Shown: positions 37,366-45,785 of the stretch, one piece after another
Layout: every line of letters starts with the position of its first letter
How positions within the stretch are numbered: position 1 is the first letter of the stretch
Source of the DNA: Azospirillum sp. OGB3
Lineage (GTDB): Bacteria; Pseudomonadota; Alphaproteobacteria; Azospirillales; Azospirillaceae
Reading direction: 5' to 3'
NCBI RefSeq assembly: GCF_014192915.1
Contig: NZ_JACHYN010000010.1
Span: forward strand, 62,001-126,000
DNA length: 64,000 nucleotides
Program-made: the position numbers and the translations under genes
The notes under the pieces: model-generated
Database searches by the model: none
Told to the model about the DNA's origin: nothing
What the model saw: only the letters and a program-made list of their open reading frames with translations

Positions 37366-37439
37366 TGCTGCAGTGCAGCAATGGCTAAACTATGGGCAGA
37401 TGTCCGTGGAGTCAACAAAGAATCTTGTGCGTCGCACAA
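37366..37439 (-). promoter_or_regulatory. Phasin 2 promoter with two PhaR-like palindromes
   Basis: TTGACT (37410-37415), 17 bases, then TAGTTT (37387-37392) on the minus strand. TGCTGCAGTGCAGCA (37366-37380) lies at the expected start; its core is CTGC-N3-GCAG. TTGTGCGTCGCACAA (37425-37439) lies upstream of -35. The layout equals that of phasin 1. Confidence 0.65.
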
Positions 37440-37666
37440 TATATCAGTTGAGCCCGGTCCCTTTGCTTGGTGGGTACGGTGCAAGCTCCACCGTTCCGCC
37501 CCATGGGAAATCCGATCCACTTCGGCTCGACTGGGCGGAGCCTTTACGAAAGCTTTACCGCCAATCCTGCCCAATCATACCCTGCCCGCCGAAGGGACGC
37601 GCTTCGGCCAAAGGTCAGACCAACCGCGGCGGAACGTCGCAGCTTTCAGTTCGGGAACGTTCTTTC

Positions 37667-38428
37667 ATGACCTATTGCCTCGGCATCAAGACCCGCGACG
37701 GCCTGATCGGCCTGTCCGACGGGCGCATCACCAGCGGCTCGCAACTGTCGTCCGCGCGCAAGGTGACCATGGTGGGCGGCGGCGGCGACCGCTTCTTCAT
37801 CCTGAACTCCGGCCTGCGCAGCGTGCGCGACAAGACGCTGGCCTACCTGCGCCGCGACATGTCCCGGCGCCGCGGCGAGACCTACCCGACCATGTTGGAC
37901 GCGCTGTCGGCCTTCACGGCCTGCCTGCGGCAGGTGGCGGCGGAGGACAAGGAGGCGCTGGAGGCGTCCAAGCTGGCCTTCAACCTGCACGCCATCATCG
38001 GCGGCCAGCTCGCCGAGGACCGCGAGCCCTACATGTTCCTGGTCTATCCGGAGGGCAACTGGATCGAGGTGGACGAGCGCACGCCCTACCTGTCGATCGG
38101 CGCCACCGCCTACGGCAAGCCGATCCTCGACCGCGCGCTGTCCTACAACACGGACATGCGGACGGCGCTGAAGATCGCCTACCTGTCCTTCGACAGCACG
38201 CGCTTCTCGTCCAACGACGTCGGCTTCCCCATCGACATGGTGACCTTCAACGCCCAGGAGCGGCTGTGGCGCCAGTCGAACTTCGACTACGACGATCTGG
38301 TCGAGCAGCGCCTGTGGTGGAACCGGAACATCACCGAGCTGGCCCGCCGCATGCCGGACGGCCCGTGGGTGGGCACGCTGCTGGCCGCCGGCGCGCGGGC
38401 GGATGTCGCCGAGGAAGAGGTGGTCTAG
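37667..38428 (+). CDS. Proteasome-type protease (COG3484, Anbu-like)
   Basis: A 253-residue Ntn-hydrolase of the proteasome superfamily. The start MTYCLGIKTRDGLIGLSDGR puts Thr2 as the N-terminal nucleophile after Met removal, with Asp in LSDGR and Lys in SARKVTM as the supporting residues. This matches the Anbu/COG3484 group of self-compartmentalised peptidases. The Anbu operon partners (transglutaminase-like, alpha-E and ATP-grasp proteins) are not next to it. The ATG at 37667 has only a weak ribosome site (GAACGTTC). It is divergent from phasin 2. Substrate unknown. Confidence 0.85.
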   Translation: MTYCLGIKTRDGLIGLSDGRITSGSQLSSARKVTMVGGGGDRFFILNSGLRSVRDKTLAYLRRDMSRRRGETYPTMLDALSAFTACLRQVAAEDKEALEASKLAFNLHAIIGGQLAEDREPYMFLVYPEGNWIEVDERTPYLSIGATAYGKPILDRALSYNTDMRTALKIAYLSFDSTRFSSNDVGFPIDMVTFNAQERLWRQSNFDYDDLVEQRLWWNRNITELARRMPDGPWVGTLLAAGARADVAEEEVV

Positions 38429-38434
38429 TTTCCT

Positions 38435-38500
38435 GCCCCCACCCCGGCCCTCCCCCTTGCGAAGCGGGGGAGGGCCGGGGTGGGGACCCGGGGTGGGGAC
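38435..38500. repeat. GC-rich palindromic dispersed repeat, with a 13-bp duplication
   Basis: Arms ccccaccccggccctccccc and gggggagggccggggtgggg form one large palindrome. At its right end CCGGGGTGGGGAC is tandemly doubled (38475-38500). It lies between the convergent protease and lipoprotein genes. Confidence 0.75.
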
Positions 38501-38517
38501 AATGTCAGCCCTGCCCG

Positions 38518-39318
38518 CTACTTCCCGGCGAACAGCCAGGAGCCGAAGGGCGCGGTCGGGCCGACCAGCCCGTCGCGGCCCACCTGGACCTCGAACACCA
38601 CGCCGGCGCTGTCCACCTGTCCGCCGGTCGGCAGGGTGCGCGGCGCGTCCTGCGGGCGCGGCAGGGCGGGGTAGGGCACGCCGGTCCCCTGGCCGCTGCC
38701 CTCCAGCTCCTTCAGCGGCCCGTCGAACCGGATGTCGGAAAAGCGGTCGGACGGGTAGGGGTAGGCGTTGAAGAACCAGCTTCCCCGCCGGCAGCCGTTG
38801 ATCAGCCAGTAGACGCCGTTCGACGGCAGGCGCACCCCGCTCGGCGCCGGCTCGAAGGCGCCGCTCTCGTAGAGGCGCAGGACGAAGAGGGCGAACTGGC
38901 GCGGCGACAGCTGGGCCTTGGCCACCGGGCCGCGGGCCACCGCCGCCGGGTCGTCCAGATCGATGCGGGCGAGGTCGGTGGCCTCCAGCACGCGCGCCTC
39001 GACCAGCGCGCCGCCGGTGCCGCGGTCGCCGACGATGTCGTAGGTCCGCACATGCTTCTGATAGTCGGCGTTGAAGACCAGCCGGTAGCGGTCGGTCTCC
39101 CCCTTGGTGCAGGCGGCGCGCAGGTCGTCGCCGTTGAGGTAGCTGACCCAGGTGAGCTTGCGCGCCACCGGGTTGTCGGTCGGCCCGACCGAGGCGCAGC
39201 CGGCGAGCAATCCCGCCGCCGCCACCGTCAGCCCCGCAATCCTGGCAAATCTCCCTCTTCGTCCGTCCCGTGAAACAGCGCGCGGAGTCGGCGGGCGTCG
39301 CTCGGGCGGGCGGGTCAT
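38518..39318 (-). CDS. Hypothetical lipoprotein
   Basis: A 266-residue predicted lipoprotein. After an Arg/Pro-rich start (MTRPPERRPPTPRAVSRD) comes a hydrophobic stretch ending in the lipobox LLAGCAS, Cys at about residue 41. The mature part has YLNGDDLRAACTKGETDRYRL and a WLINGCRRGSWFFNAYPYP segment with conserved-looking Cys and Trp. I know no named family. The ATG at 39318 follows GAGG; longer frames lack a signal. It is divergent from the D,D-carboxypeptidase gene. Confidence 0.75.
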   Translation of the reverse strand: MTRPPERRPPTPRAVSRDGRRGRFARIAGLTVAAAGLLAGCASVGPTDNPVARKLTWVSYLNGDDLRAACTKGETDRYRLVFNADYQKHVRTYDIVGDRGTGGALVEARVLEATDLARIDLDDPAAVARGPVAKAQLSPRQFALFVLRLYESGAFEPAPSGVRLPSNGVYWLINGCRRGSWFFNAYPYPSDRFSDIRFDGPLKELEGSGQGTGVPYPALPRPQDAPRTLPTGGQVDSAGVVFEVQVGRDGLVGPTAPFGSWLFAGK

Positions 39319-39553
39319 GAGGTGCCTCGCGTCCAATCGGGAGGGGAAAAGGTCCTGCGCTTCCGGGAAGATGGATCGGCGGTCGCGCTCCTTCAACGCG
39401 GTTCGCCCCGTACGGGTCCGTGCCTCATCCAATTTCGTCACAGCGCTGCCGAAGAAATCGAAGCGGCAAATTAACGAATTGTCGCTAGACACTGATTTCC
39501 ATGGAATTTACCATTGCGCCAAACAGCAAGTATTAGCCTTTGGCGGGGGCATC

Positions 39554-40963
39554 ATGAACGTAACGGGCCAGACCGTTCGAAGCCTGCTTTTGGCGTTCGC
39601 TTGGCGCGGGCGCGAAACGGAGGGGGAACAGGCCACAGAACGTTTGGCGAATGGACGTTCGACTCTGAGAAGTGCCTTCGGCATTACCTCTTTCGTTCGA
39701 GCGCTGCGCGGACGGAGGCTGTGCGGCGCCCTGGCGGTGCTGGCGGTGACCGTGCTGGCGCCGCTGCCGGCGCTGGCCGCGAAATACGCGGCGATCGTCG
39801 TGGACGCACGCACGGGCGAGGTGCTGCACGAGGAGAACGCCGATACCCTCACCTACCCGGCGTCGCTGACCAAGATGATGACGCTCTACCTGACCTTCGA
39901 CGCGCTGGACGAGGGGCGGCTTCGGCTGGACCAGGCGCTGCCGGTGTCGGCCTGGGCGGAGGCGCAGTCGCCGACCAAGCTCGGGCTGCGCGCGGGCAAG
40001 ACACTGCGGGTGGAGCAGGCGATCCTCGGGCTGGTCACCAAGTCGGCCAACGACGCCTCGGTCGTGCTGGCGGAGGCGCTGGGCGGCAGCGAGGCCAAGT
40101 TCGCCGAGATGATGACCCGCAAGGCCCGCGAGTTGGGGATGCGCAACACCGTGTTCCGCAACTCCAACGGCCTGCCGAACATGCAGCAGGTGACCACGGC
40201 GCGCGACTTCTCCATCCTGTCGCGGGCGATGCTGTCCGACCACTCCCGCTATTACCCCTATTTCAGCCGCCGCGCCTTCGTCTATGGAGGGCGCAGCCTG
40301 AACAACCACAACCGGCTGATGTCGCGCTACGAGGGCATGGACGGCATCAAGACCGGCTACACGGTGGCCAGTGGCTTCAACCTCGCGGCGTCGGCGGTGC
40401 GCGACGGGCGGCGTCTGGTCGCCGTGGTGCTGGGCGGCAAGTCCGCGGCCGCGCGCGACGCCCGCATGGAGGCGATCCTCGACAAGGCGTTCGACAAGCC
40501 GAGTCGCGGGTCTGAGGCGCCGGTCGTCGCCCGCGCTGGCGACGAGGACGCGCCGCGCGTCACCGCCAAGGGCAAGCCGCCGGCCAAGGCGGAGACCATC
40601 GCGCAGCTCGCCTCCACCGTCTCGACCCCCGCCGCGGTCCGTCCGCCGGCCCGCGCCCGCGACGAGGACGCCGAGTCATCGAAGGCGGACGGGGCGAAGG
40701 CGGACGGGTCGAAATGGGGTGTGCAAATCGGCGCCTTCTCCACGCGGGAGGCGAGCAACCGGGCGCTGACCCAGGCGACCAAGCAGGCGCCCTTCCTGCT
40801 GCGCGCCGCCAAGCCGGCGGTGACGCCGGTGAAGGCGAACGGCTCCACCGTCTACCGCGCCCGCATGGTCGGGCTGGACGAACGGACCGCCCGCAAGGTC
40901 TGCTCGGAACTGACCCGCAACGGACACCGCTGCGTTACGGTGTCGCCGAACGAGAAGCTGTAG
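39554..40963 (+). CDS. D-alanyl-D-alanine carboxypeptidase with C-terminal SPOR domain
   Basis: A 469-residue S11 penicillin-binding protein that trims the terminal D-Ala of peptidoglycan stem peptides. The active-site motifs are SLTK in YPASLTKMMT, SAN in KSANDASVV and KTG in GIKTGYT. An unusually long N-terminal extension (about 50 residues) precedes the signal anchor (LAVLAVTVLAPLPALAA). A Pro/Ala-rich linker leads to a C-terminal SPOR domain (KWGVQIGAFSTREASNRAL), which should bring it to the division septum. The ATG at 39554 may not be the true start; starts nearer the signal, at about 39719, are possible. Confidence 0.93.
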   Translation: MNVTGQTVRSLLLAFAWRGRETEGEQATERLANGRSTLRSAFGITSFVRALRGRRLCGALAVLAVTVLAPLPALAAKYAAIVVDARTGEVLHEENADTLTYPASLTKMMTLYLTFDALDEGRLRLDQALPVSAWAEAQSPTKLGLRAGKTLRVEQAILGLVTKSANDASVVLAEALGGSEAKFAEMMTRKARELGMRNTVFRNSNGLPNMQQVTTARDFSILSRAMLSDHSRYYPYFSRRAFVYGGRSLNNHNRLMSRYEGMDGIKTGYTVASGFNLAASAVRDGRRLVAVVLGGKSAAARDARMEAILDKAFDKPSRGSEAPVVARAGDEDAPRVTAKGKPPAKAETIAQLASTVSTPAAVRPPARARDEDAESSKADGAKADGSKWGVQIGAFSTREASNRALTQATKQAPFLLRAAKPAVTPVKANGSTVYRARMVGLDERTARKVCSELTRNGHRCVTVSPNEKL

Positions 40964-40984
40964 CCGGCGCTTTTCCGCCCTATG

Positions 40985-41017
40985 AAAAAGGCGCAGCCCC
41001 GCGGCTGCGCCTTTTTT
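40985..41017. terminator. Bidirectional terminator
   Basis: AAAAGGCGCAGCC and GGCTGCGCCTTTTTT form a 13-bp stem around a four-base loop. It is shared by the convergent carboxypeptidase and tungstate-binding genes. Confidence 0.92.
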
Positions 41018-41040
41018 CGTGCCCGCGGAGCGGGGGCCGG

Positions 41041-41877
41041 TCAGGCGCCCGGCTCGTTGGCGTTCGGGAAGAACAGCGAATTGCCGTTGATCTTGTAGTC
41101 CGCGATGGCTTGCTGGCCCTCGGCGGAGACCAGCCAATCGACGAAGGCCTGCCCGTCGGCGGCCTTGACGTGGCTGAACTTGGCCGGGTTCACCAGCATC
41201 ACGCCATACTGGTTGAACAGGCGCTTGTCGCCCTCCACCAGGATGTCGAGGTCGCCGCGGTTCTTGAAGCTGAGCCAAGTCGCGCGGTCGGTCATGGCGT
41301 AGCCGTTCACGGCGGCGGCGGTGTTCAGCGTGGCGCCCATGCCCTGGCCGATGGCGCGGTACCAGCCGTCGCCCGCCGCCGGATCGACGCCGGCGGTCTT
41401 CCACAGCGCCTGCTCCGACTTGTGGGTGCCGCTGTCGTCGCCGCGCGACACGAAGGGGGCCTTGGCCGCGGCGATGCCCTTCAGCGCGGCGGAGACGTCC
41501 TTGCTGCCGCCGACCTTCGCCGGGTCGGCCTTCGGCCCGACAATCACGAAGTCGTTGTACATGACCGGCTTGCGCTCGGTGCTGAAGCCCTCGGCGACGA
41601 ACTTGTCCTCCGACGGCTTGTGATGGACGAACAGCACGTCGGCGTCGCCGCGCTTGGCGATGTCGATGGCCTGGCCGGTGCCCTTGGCGACCACGCGGAC
41701 CTCGATCCCGGTCTTCTCCGTGAATTTCGGCAGGATCGACTTGAACAGCCCCGAATCTTCGGTCGAGGTGGTTGAGGCCACGGTGATGAAGCGGTCGGCG
41801 GCGGTGGACGGCTGAACGGAGCCGAGCAGCAGAGCCGCCGCGGCGGCGCATCCCAGCACGAAAGAACGGCGCAGCAT
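41041..41877 (-). CDS. tupA: Tungstate-type ABC transporter substrate-binding protein
   Basis: A 278-residue periplasmic binding protein. A signal peptide (RRSFVLGCAAAAALLLGS) is followed by the oxyanion-binding motifs of the TupA family: STTSTEDSGLF, VVAKGTGQAIDIAKRGDADVL and SRGDDSGTHKSE. It should bind tungstate, with molybdate less likely, for uptake. The ATG at 41877 has GAGAGGGA upstream and is preferred to the one at 41895. The permease gene precedes it by 112 bp. No ATPase gene is adjacent. It lies beside formate dehydrogenase maturation genes, which makes metal supply to that enzyme likely. Confidence 0.88.
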   Translation of the reverse strand: MLRRSFVLGCAAAAALLLGSVQPSTAADRFITVASTTSTEDSGLFKSILPKFTEKTGIEVRVVAKGTGQAIDIAKRGDADVLFVHHKPSEDKFVAEGFSTERKPVMYNDFVIVGPKADPAKVGGSKDVSAALKGIAAAKAPFVSRGDDSGTHKSEQALWKTAGVDPAAGDGWYRAIGQGMGATLNTAAAVNGYAMTDRATWLSFKNRGDLDILVEGDKRLFNQYGVMLVNPAKFSHVKAADGQAFVDWLVSAEGQQAIADYKINGNSLFFPNANEPGA

Positions 41878-41989
41878 CGGACTATCCCTCTCCATGGTCT
41901 TGCCCGCCTTGGTTGCGGGCTGTGGCGGCGACTATGGGAAAGTTCGAGCGGCTTTGCAAATTTTCCAGAATTGGCGTGCGAATGGCGGC

Positions 41990-42685
41990 TCAGGCTCGCC
42001 GCGTCTCCCGCACCATGGCGGCGGCGAGGTTCACCGACAGCGACAGCGTCATCAGGATGACGCCGAGGCCGAGCGCCAGCGGCAGGTCGCCCTTGCTGGT
42101 CTCCAGCGCGATGGAGGTCGTCATGACGCGGGTCACCCGGTCGATGTTGCCGCCGACGATCATCACCGCCCCGACCTCCGCCGAAGCCCGCCCGAAGCCG
42201 GCCAGCACGATGGTCAGCAGGCTCCAGCGCGCCTCCGACAGCAGGGTGCACAGGGTGGTCAGCGGCCCGGTCCCCATCACCCGCAGCAGGTCGCCATACT
42301 CCACCAGCAGATCCTCGACGATCTGGCGGGTCAGGGCGGCGACGATGGGCACGATCAGCACGGTCTGGGCCACGATCATCGCGGTCGGGGTGAACAGCAG
42401 CCCCAGCACCCCCAGCGGGCCGGAGCGCGACAGGATCAGATAGACGATCAGTCCCACCACCACCGGCGGCAGCCCCATCGCCGTGTTCAGGAACAGGGTC
42501 ACCGCGCGCCGTCCCGGAAAGCGGAAGGCGGCGACGGCGGCGCCCAGCGGCAAGCCGATCAGGGCCGACAGCAGCACGGCCGTCAGGCTGACGCGCAGCG
42601 ACAGGCCGACGATCCCGACCAGACCGGGGTCGAAATCGGCGATCAGGTGGAAGGCGGTGACAAAGGCCAGACCGAACTCATGCAT
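41990..42685 (-). CDS. tupB: Tungstate-type ABC transporter permease
   Basis: A 231-residue inner-membrane protein with about five membrane helices. The EAA-like loop reads EYGDLLRVMGTGPLTTLCTLLSEAR...VLAGFGRASAEVGAVMIVGG, typical of the tungstate/molybdate/sulfate permease group. It pairs with the binding protein encoded 112 bp downstream. The ATG at 42685 is chosen over a TTG 12 codons earlier; neither has a strong ribosome site. It is divergent from fdhD across 119 bp. A cognate ATPase must be encoded elsewhere if the system works. Confidence 0.87.
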   Translation of the reverse strand: MHEFGLAFVTAFHLIADFDPGLVGIVGLSLRVSLTAVLLSALIGLPLGAAVAAFRFPGRRAVTLFLNTAMGLPPVVVGLIVYLILSRSGPLGVLGLLFTPTAMIVAQTVLIVPIVAALTRQIVEDLLVEYGDLLRVMGTGPLTTLCTLLSEARWSLLTIVLAGFGRASAEVGAVMIVGGNIDRVTRVMTTSIALETSKGDLPLALGLGVILMTLSLSVNLAAAMVRETRRA

Positions 42686-42804
42686 AAGGATACTCGTGCA
42701 TACCAAGCGCTCGCGCGTCAAACCGGGGCCGCATCGCTTCCGTCTTGCGGGAGCCGATCATCCGCCGCTTGCCCCGGCGCGCAATCTTCCCCACTCTTCC
42801 GGTT

Positions 42805-43686
42805 ATGGACCTCTCGGAATTCACCATAAGGCCGGACCCGGCGAATCCCAAGCTGACGGAGCGCGTTTCCGGGCTGGATCAGGACGGGCGCCCGGTGGAG
42901 GCGTCGGTCACCGTCGAACGGCCGCTGACGCTGTACCTGAACGGGCAGGAGATCGTCACCATGATGACGATCGCCGACTACCCCGATTATCTGGCGGTGG
43001 GCTATCTGCTCAACCAGAACATGCTGAAGCGCGACGACCAGATCACCGGCATCGACTACGACGAGGAGATCGACACCGTCGTCGTCCGCACCGAGCGCGC
43101 GACGAACTACGAGCAGAAGCTCAAGAAGAAGACGCTGACCTCCGGTTGCGCCCAGGGCACCGCCTTCGGCGACGTGATGGAGACCTTCGAGTCGGTGCGG
43201 CTGAATCCCGACGCGCGGCTGAAGACCTCCTGGATCTACGCCCTGTCGAAGAAGATCAACCTGACTCCCAGCCTCTATCTGGAGGCCGGCGCCATCCACG
43301 GCTGCGTGCTCTGCCAGGACGACCGTCCCCTCGTCTACATGGAGGACGTCGGGCGGCACAACGCGGTGGACAAGGTGGCGGGCTACATGCATCTGCACGG
43401 CGTGCCGGCGCACGACAAGATCTTCTACACGACCGGGCGCCTGACTTCGGAGATGGTCATCAAGACGGTGCAGATGGGCATCCCGATCCTGATCTCCCGC
43501 TCCGGCTTCACCGCCTGGGGGGTGGAGCTTGGGCGGCAGGCCAACCTGACCATGGTCGGACGGGCCAAGGGCAAGCGCTTCCTCGCCCTGGCCGGCACCG
43601 ACCGGCTGGACTTCGACGCCGACCCGGCCGCGGTCGGGGACGAGGGCGGACGCCACCAGCGCAAGGGGAGCCGCGATGACGAGTGA
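42805..43686 (+). CDS. fdhD: Formate dehydrogenase sulfurtransferase FdhD
   Basis: A 293-residue cytoplasmic protein that passes sulfur from IscS to the molybdopterin cofactor, a step required for formate dehydrogenase activity. The conserved CxxC is present in IHGCVLCQDD, and the family core TSGCAQGTAFG and VGRHNAVDKVAGY are intact. The ATG at 42805 begins MDLSEFTIRPDPANPK. Its end overlaps mobA by 11 bases, so the two are translationally coupled. It heads the plus-strand half of the formate dehydrogenase island. Confidence 0.95.
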   Translation: MDLSEFTIRPDPANPKLTERVSGLDQDGRPVEASVTVERPLTLYLNGQEIVTMMTIADYPDYLAVGYLLNQNMLKRDDQITGIDYDEEIDTVVVRTERATNYEQKLKKKTLTSGCAQGTAFGDVMETFESVRLNPDARLKTSWIYALSKKINLTPSLYLEAGAIHGCVLCQDDRPLVYMEDVGRHNAVDKVAGYMHLHGVPAHDKIFYTTGRLTSEMVIKTVQMGIPILISRSGFTAWGVELGRQANLTMVGRAKGKRFLALAGTDRLDFDADPAAVGDEGGRHQRKGSRDDE

Positions 43687-44302
43687 GGGCATTGCCGGCG
43701 TGCTGCTGGCCGGCGGCCTGTCGCGGCGCATGGGCGGCGGCGACAAGAGCCTGCGCACGCTGGGCGGGCGCAGCATCCTGGAGCGCATCATCGCCACGGT
43801 GCGCCCGCAGGTCGGGCCGCTGGTGCTGAACGCCAACGGCGATCCGGCGCGCTTCGCCGCCTTCGGCCTGCCCGTGGCGGCGGACGTGGTGGAGGGCTTC
43901 GCCGGGCCGCTGGCCGGGGTGCTGACCGGGATGGAGTGGGCGCGGGCCAACGCGCCGGACTGCCGCTGGCTGGCCAGCTTCGCCACCGACGCGCCCTTCA
44001 TCCCCGGCGATCTGGTCGCGCGTCTGGTCGCGGCGGTGGAGCGCGAGGGCGCCGACCTCGCCTGCGCCCGCTCCGACGGGCAGGAGCATCCGGTCTTCGG
44101 GCTGTGGCGGGTGGACCTCGTCGGCGACCTCCGCCGCGCCATGGTGGAGGAGGACATGCGCAAGGTGGACGCCTGGACGGCCCGTCACCGTCTGGCGGTT
44201 GCCGACTTCGCCACCGATCCGGTAGACCCCTTCTTCAACACCAACCGCCCCGACGATCTGGCGGAGGCGGAACGGCTGATGGCGGCGGGACTGGTCCGAT
44301 GA
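43676..44302 (+). CDS. mobA: Molybdenum cofactor guanylyltransferase
   Basis: A 208-residue cytoplasmic enzyme that attaches GMP to molybdopterin to make the bis-MGD cofactor used by formate dehydrogenase. The nucleotide-binding motif LLAGGLSRRMGGGDKSL is at residues 10-26, ATDAPFIP near residue 103 is the Mg site, and FFNTNRPDDLAEA is near the C-terminus. It overlaps fdhD at its start, and its stop overlaps the DUF3305 start as ATGA, so the three form one tightly coupled unit. Confidence 0.95.
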   Translation: MTSEGIAGVLLAGGLSRRMGGGDKSLRTLGGRSILERIIATVRPQVGPLVLNANGDPARFAAFGLPVAADVVEGFAGPLAGVLTGMEWARANAPDCRWLASFATDAPFIPGDLVARLVAAVEREGADLACARSDGQEHPVFGLWRVDLVGDLRRAMVEEDMRKVDAWTARHRLAVADFATDPVDPFFNTNRPDDLAEAERLMAAGLVR

Positions 44303-44793
44303 GCGAGACCTTGAACAAGATCGAGACGATGGCCCTGGGCATCGTGCTGGAGCGCCGCAAGGGCACCAGCGCCTGGGCGGAATGGGCGTGGCGTCCGGTG
44401 TCGGTGATCCCCGGCGCCCCGCCGGTCGATGGTCCCTGGCGGTTGCTGCGCGAGGGGGAGGGCTGGGCGCATTTCCACGCGGCGACCCTGCCGCTGGAGC
44501 TGTTCCGCAGCGACACCGAAGGCTACAAGCTGAACCTGTCGCAGGAGCCGCCGCGCCTCTGGGTCGTGCTGCGCCCGGACGAGACGGGCGAGCCGGGGGG
44601 CGTCGTGCCCTTCGTCGTCACCGCGTCGGCCCACGAATGCGAGGCCTATCAGGTCAGCGGCGTGGAGATGGTGGAGACGGTGCCGATGCCGCCCGAGGTC
44701 ACGGCGCTGGTCCGCGACTTCACCGAGCAGCACCATGTGGATGTCCCCTTCGTGAAGCGCGAGCGCAAGCGGCACTTCCCGAAGCAGGGGTGA
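44299..44793 (+). CDS. DUF3305 formate dehydrogenase accessory protein
   Basis: A 164-residue soluble protein of the DUF3305 family: MALGIVLERRKGTSAWAEWAWRPVSVIPG and WAHFHAATLPLELFRSDTEGYKLNLSQEPPRLWVVLR are its recognisable core. Genes of this family occur almost only next to formate dehydrogenase and DUF3306 genes in alpha- and betaproteobacteria. Its exact job in maturation is not known. It overlaps mobA (ATGA). A 138-bp gap with an inverted copy of a dispersed repeat follows before DUF3306. Confidence 0.88.
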   Translation: MSETLNKIETMALGIVLERRKGTSAWAEWAWRPVSVIPGAPPVDGPWRLLREGEGWAHFHAATLPLELFRSDTEGYKLNLSQEPPRLWVVLRPDETGEPGGVVPFVVTASAHECEAYQVSGVEMVETVPMPPEVTALVRDFTEQHHVDVPFVKRERKRHFPKQG

Positions 44794-44818
44794 TGGATTT
44801 CTGATGGGGTGCCAAGCC

Positions 44819-44906
44819 TTGCCCCCCTCCCGGCCTCCCCCCGCTCCGCAGGGGGAGGAGCTGATTCCCTCCCCTGCGAAGCGGGGGAGGGTTAGGGTGG
44901 GGGCAA
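44819..44906. repeat. GC-rich palindromic dispersed repeat, inverted copy of the one at 2680
   Basis: The reverse complement matches 2680-2760 with few changes, including the gcgaagcgggggagg core. It lies inside the formate dehydrogenase accessory operon, between the DUF3305 and DUF3306 genes. Confidence 0.75.
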
Positions 44907-44931
44907 GGTCCGGCAATCCCCGAGACACAGC

Positions 44932-45504
44932 ATGACCGACGAATCCTTCCTCTCCCGCTGGTCCCGCCTGAAGCGGCAACCCGCCGCCCCCGCTCCGGAG
45001 CCGGTGGAGCCGCCGCTTGCCGAGGAACCGCCCGCGCAACTCCCGGTGGATGCGGCGGCTGAGACTGCCACGGAGCCCGCGCTGGACGCCGATGACCCGC
45101 TGAAGGACCTTCCGCCCGTGGAGGAACTGACGCTGGAGTCCGACTTCACGCCCTTCCTGCGGGCGGAAGTCCCGGATGACCTGCACCGTCAGGCGCTGCG
45201 CAAGCTGTGGACCTCCGACCCCGTCTTCGCCAACGACGACGGGCTGAAGGACTACGCCGACGACTACGCCAGCCTGTTCACCGGCTCCTCGCCGGTGAAG
45301 ACGCTCTACCGCGTCGGCAAGGGCTTCCTCGACGCCGCAGAGGAAGCGGCGGAAAAGGCGGAGCAAGCAGCCGGCGGTGCGGCCGCGGACAGCGGCGCCG
45401 ATGAAGACGGGAAAGAAAAAGCGGTGCTTCCCGAAGGTCCGGAGCCCGAGCAGGCCCCCTCTGCTTCGCAGGAACCGGGTATCGATATGATAAAAAGAGC
45501 ATAG
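44932..45504 (+). CDS. DUF3306 formate dehydrogenase accessory protein
   Basis: A 190-residue protein. The N-terminal LSRWSRLKRQ and the central ELTLESDFTPFLRAEVPDDLHRQALRKLWTSDP (split here only for description) define DUF3306, which is found beside DUF3305 and formate dehydrogenase genes. The flanks are low-complexity: Pro/Ala/Glu before and Ala/Glu/Pro after. It has no signal or membrane segment. A maturation role is inferred only from conserved context. Confidence 0.85.
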   Translation: MTDESFLSRWSRLKRQPAAPAPEPVEPPLAEEPPAQLPVDAAAETATEPALDADDPLKDLPPVEELTLESDFTPFLRAEVPDDLHRQALRKLWTSDPVFANDDGLKDYADDYASLFTGSSPVKTLYRVGKGFLDAAEEAAEKAEQAAGGAAADSGADEDGKEKAVLPEGPEPEQAPSASQEPGIDMIKRA

Positions 45505-45542
45505 CGCCAGTCCAGCCCAAGTCGCGGTAAGCACACTTCTGA

Positions 45543-45583
45543 GTCAACCTTTGTTGACAAACACCGCGAATCTGCCCTTTAAT
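45543..45583 (+). promoter_or_regulatory. Formate dehydrogenase operon promoter with operator-like palindrome
   Basis: TTGACA (45554-45559), 18 bases, TTTAAT (45578-45583) form a strong sigma-70 promoter. GTCAAC-CTTT-GTTGAC (45543-45558) is a perfect 6-bp palindrome covering the -35 element and is a likely regulator site. The leader to the chaperone ATG is about 195 bases. Confidence 0.6.
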
Positions 45584-45785
45584 ATACCAATCCTGAACGT
45601 TAAGCCCCTGATATGGCGAGGCTTTTCGCAGGTGCAATATGAGGTTGTCGGTCCAGGGCGTCTCGGGCGCCGGCCCATGACGCCGTGAGCCTGCAACGGG
45701 CGAGCCAATGCGCCGCCGTTGTCGCGACGGGTGGGGCCGGGTGCCGGAGTTTTGCCGATCTGGTCCTTTCGTCGTGTCGGGAGGG

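Noticed and set aside
44899..45140. Minus-strand Ser/Gly-rich frame opposite DUF3306
   Set aside because: Mirror of the Pro/Ala/Glu-rich coding sequence; not a gene.
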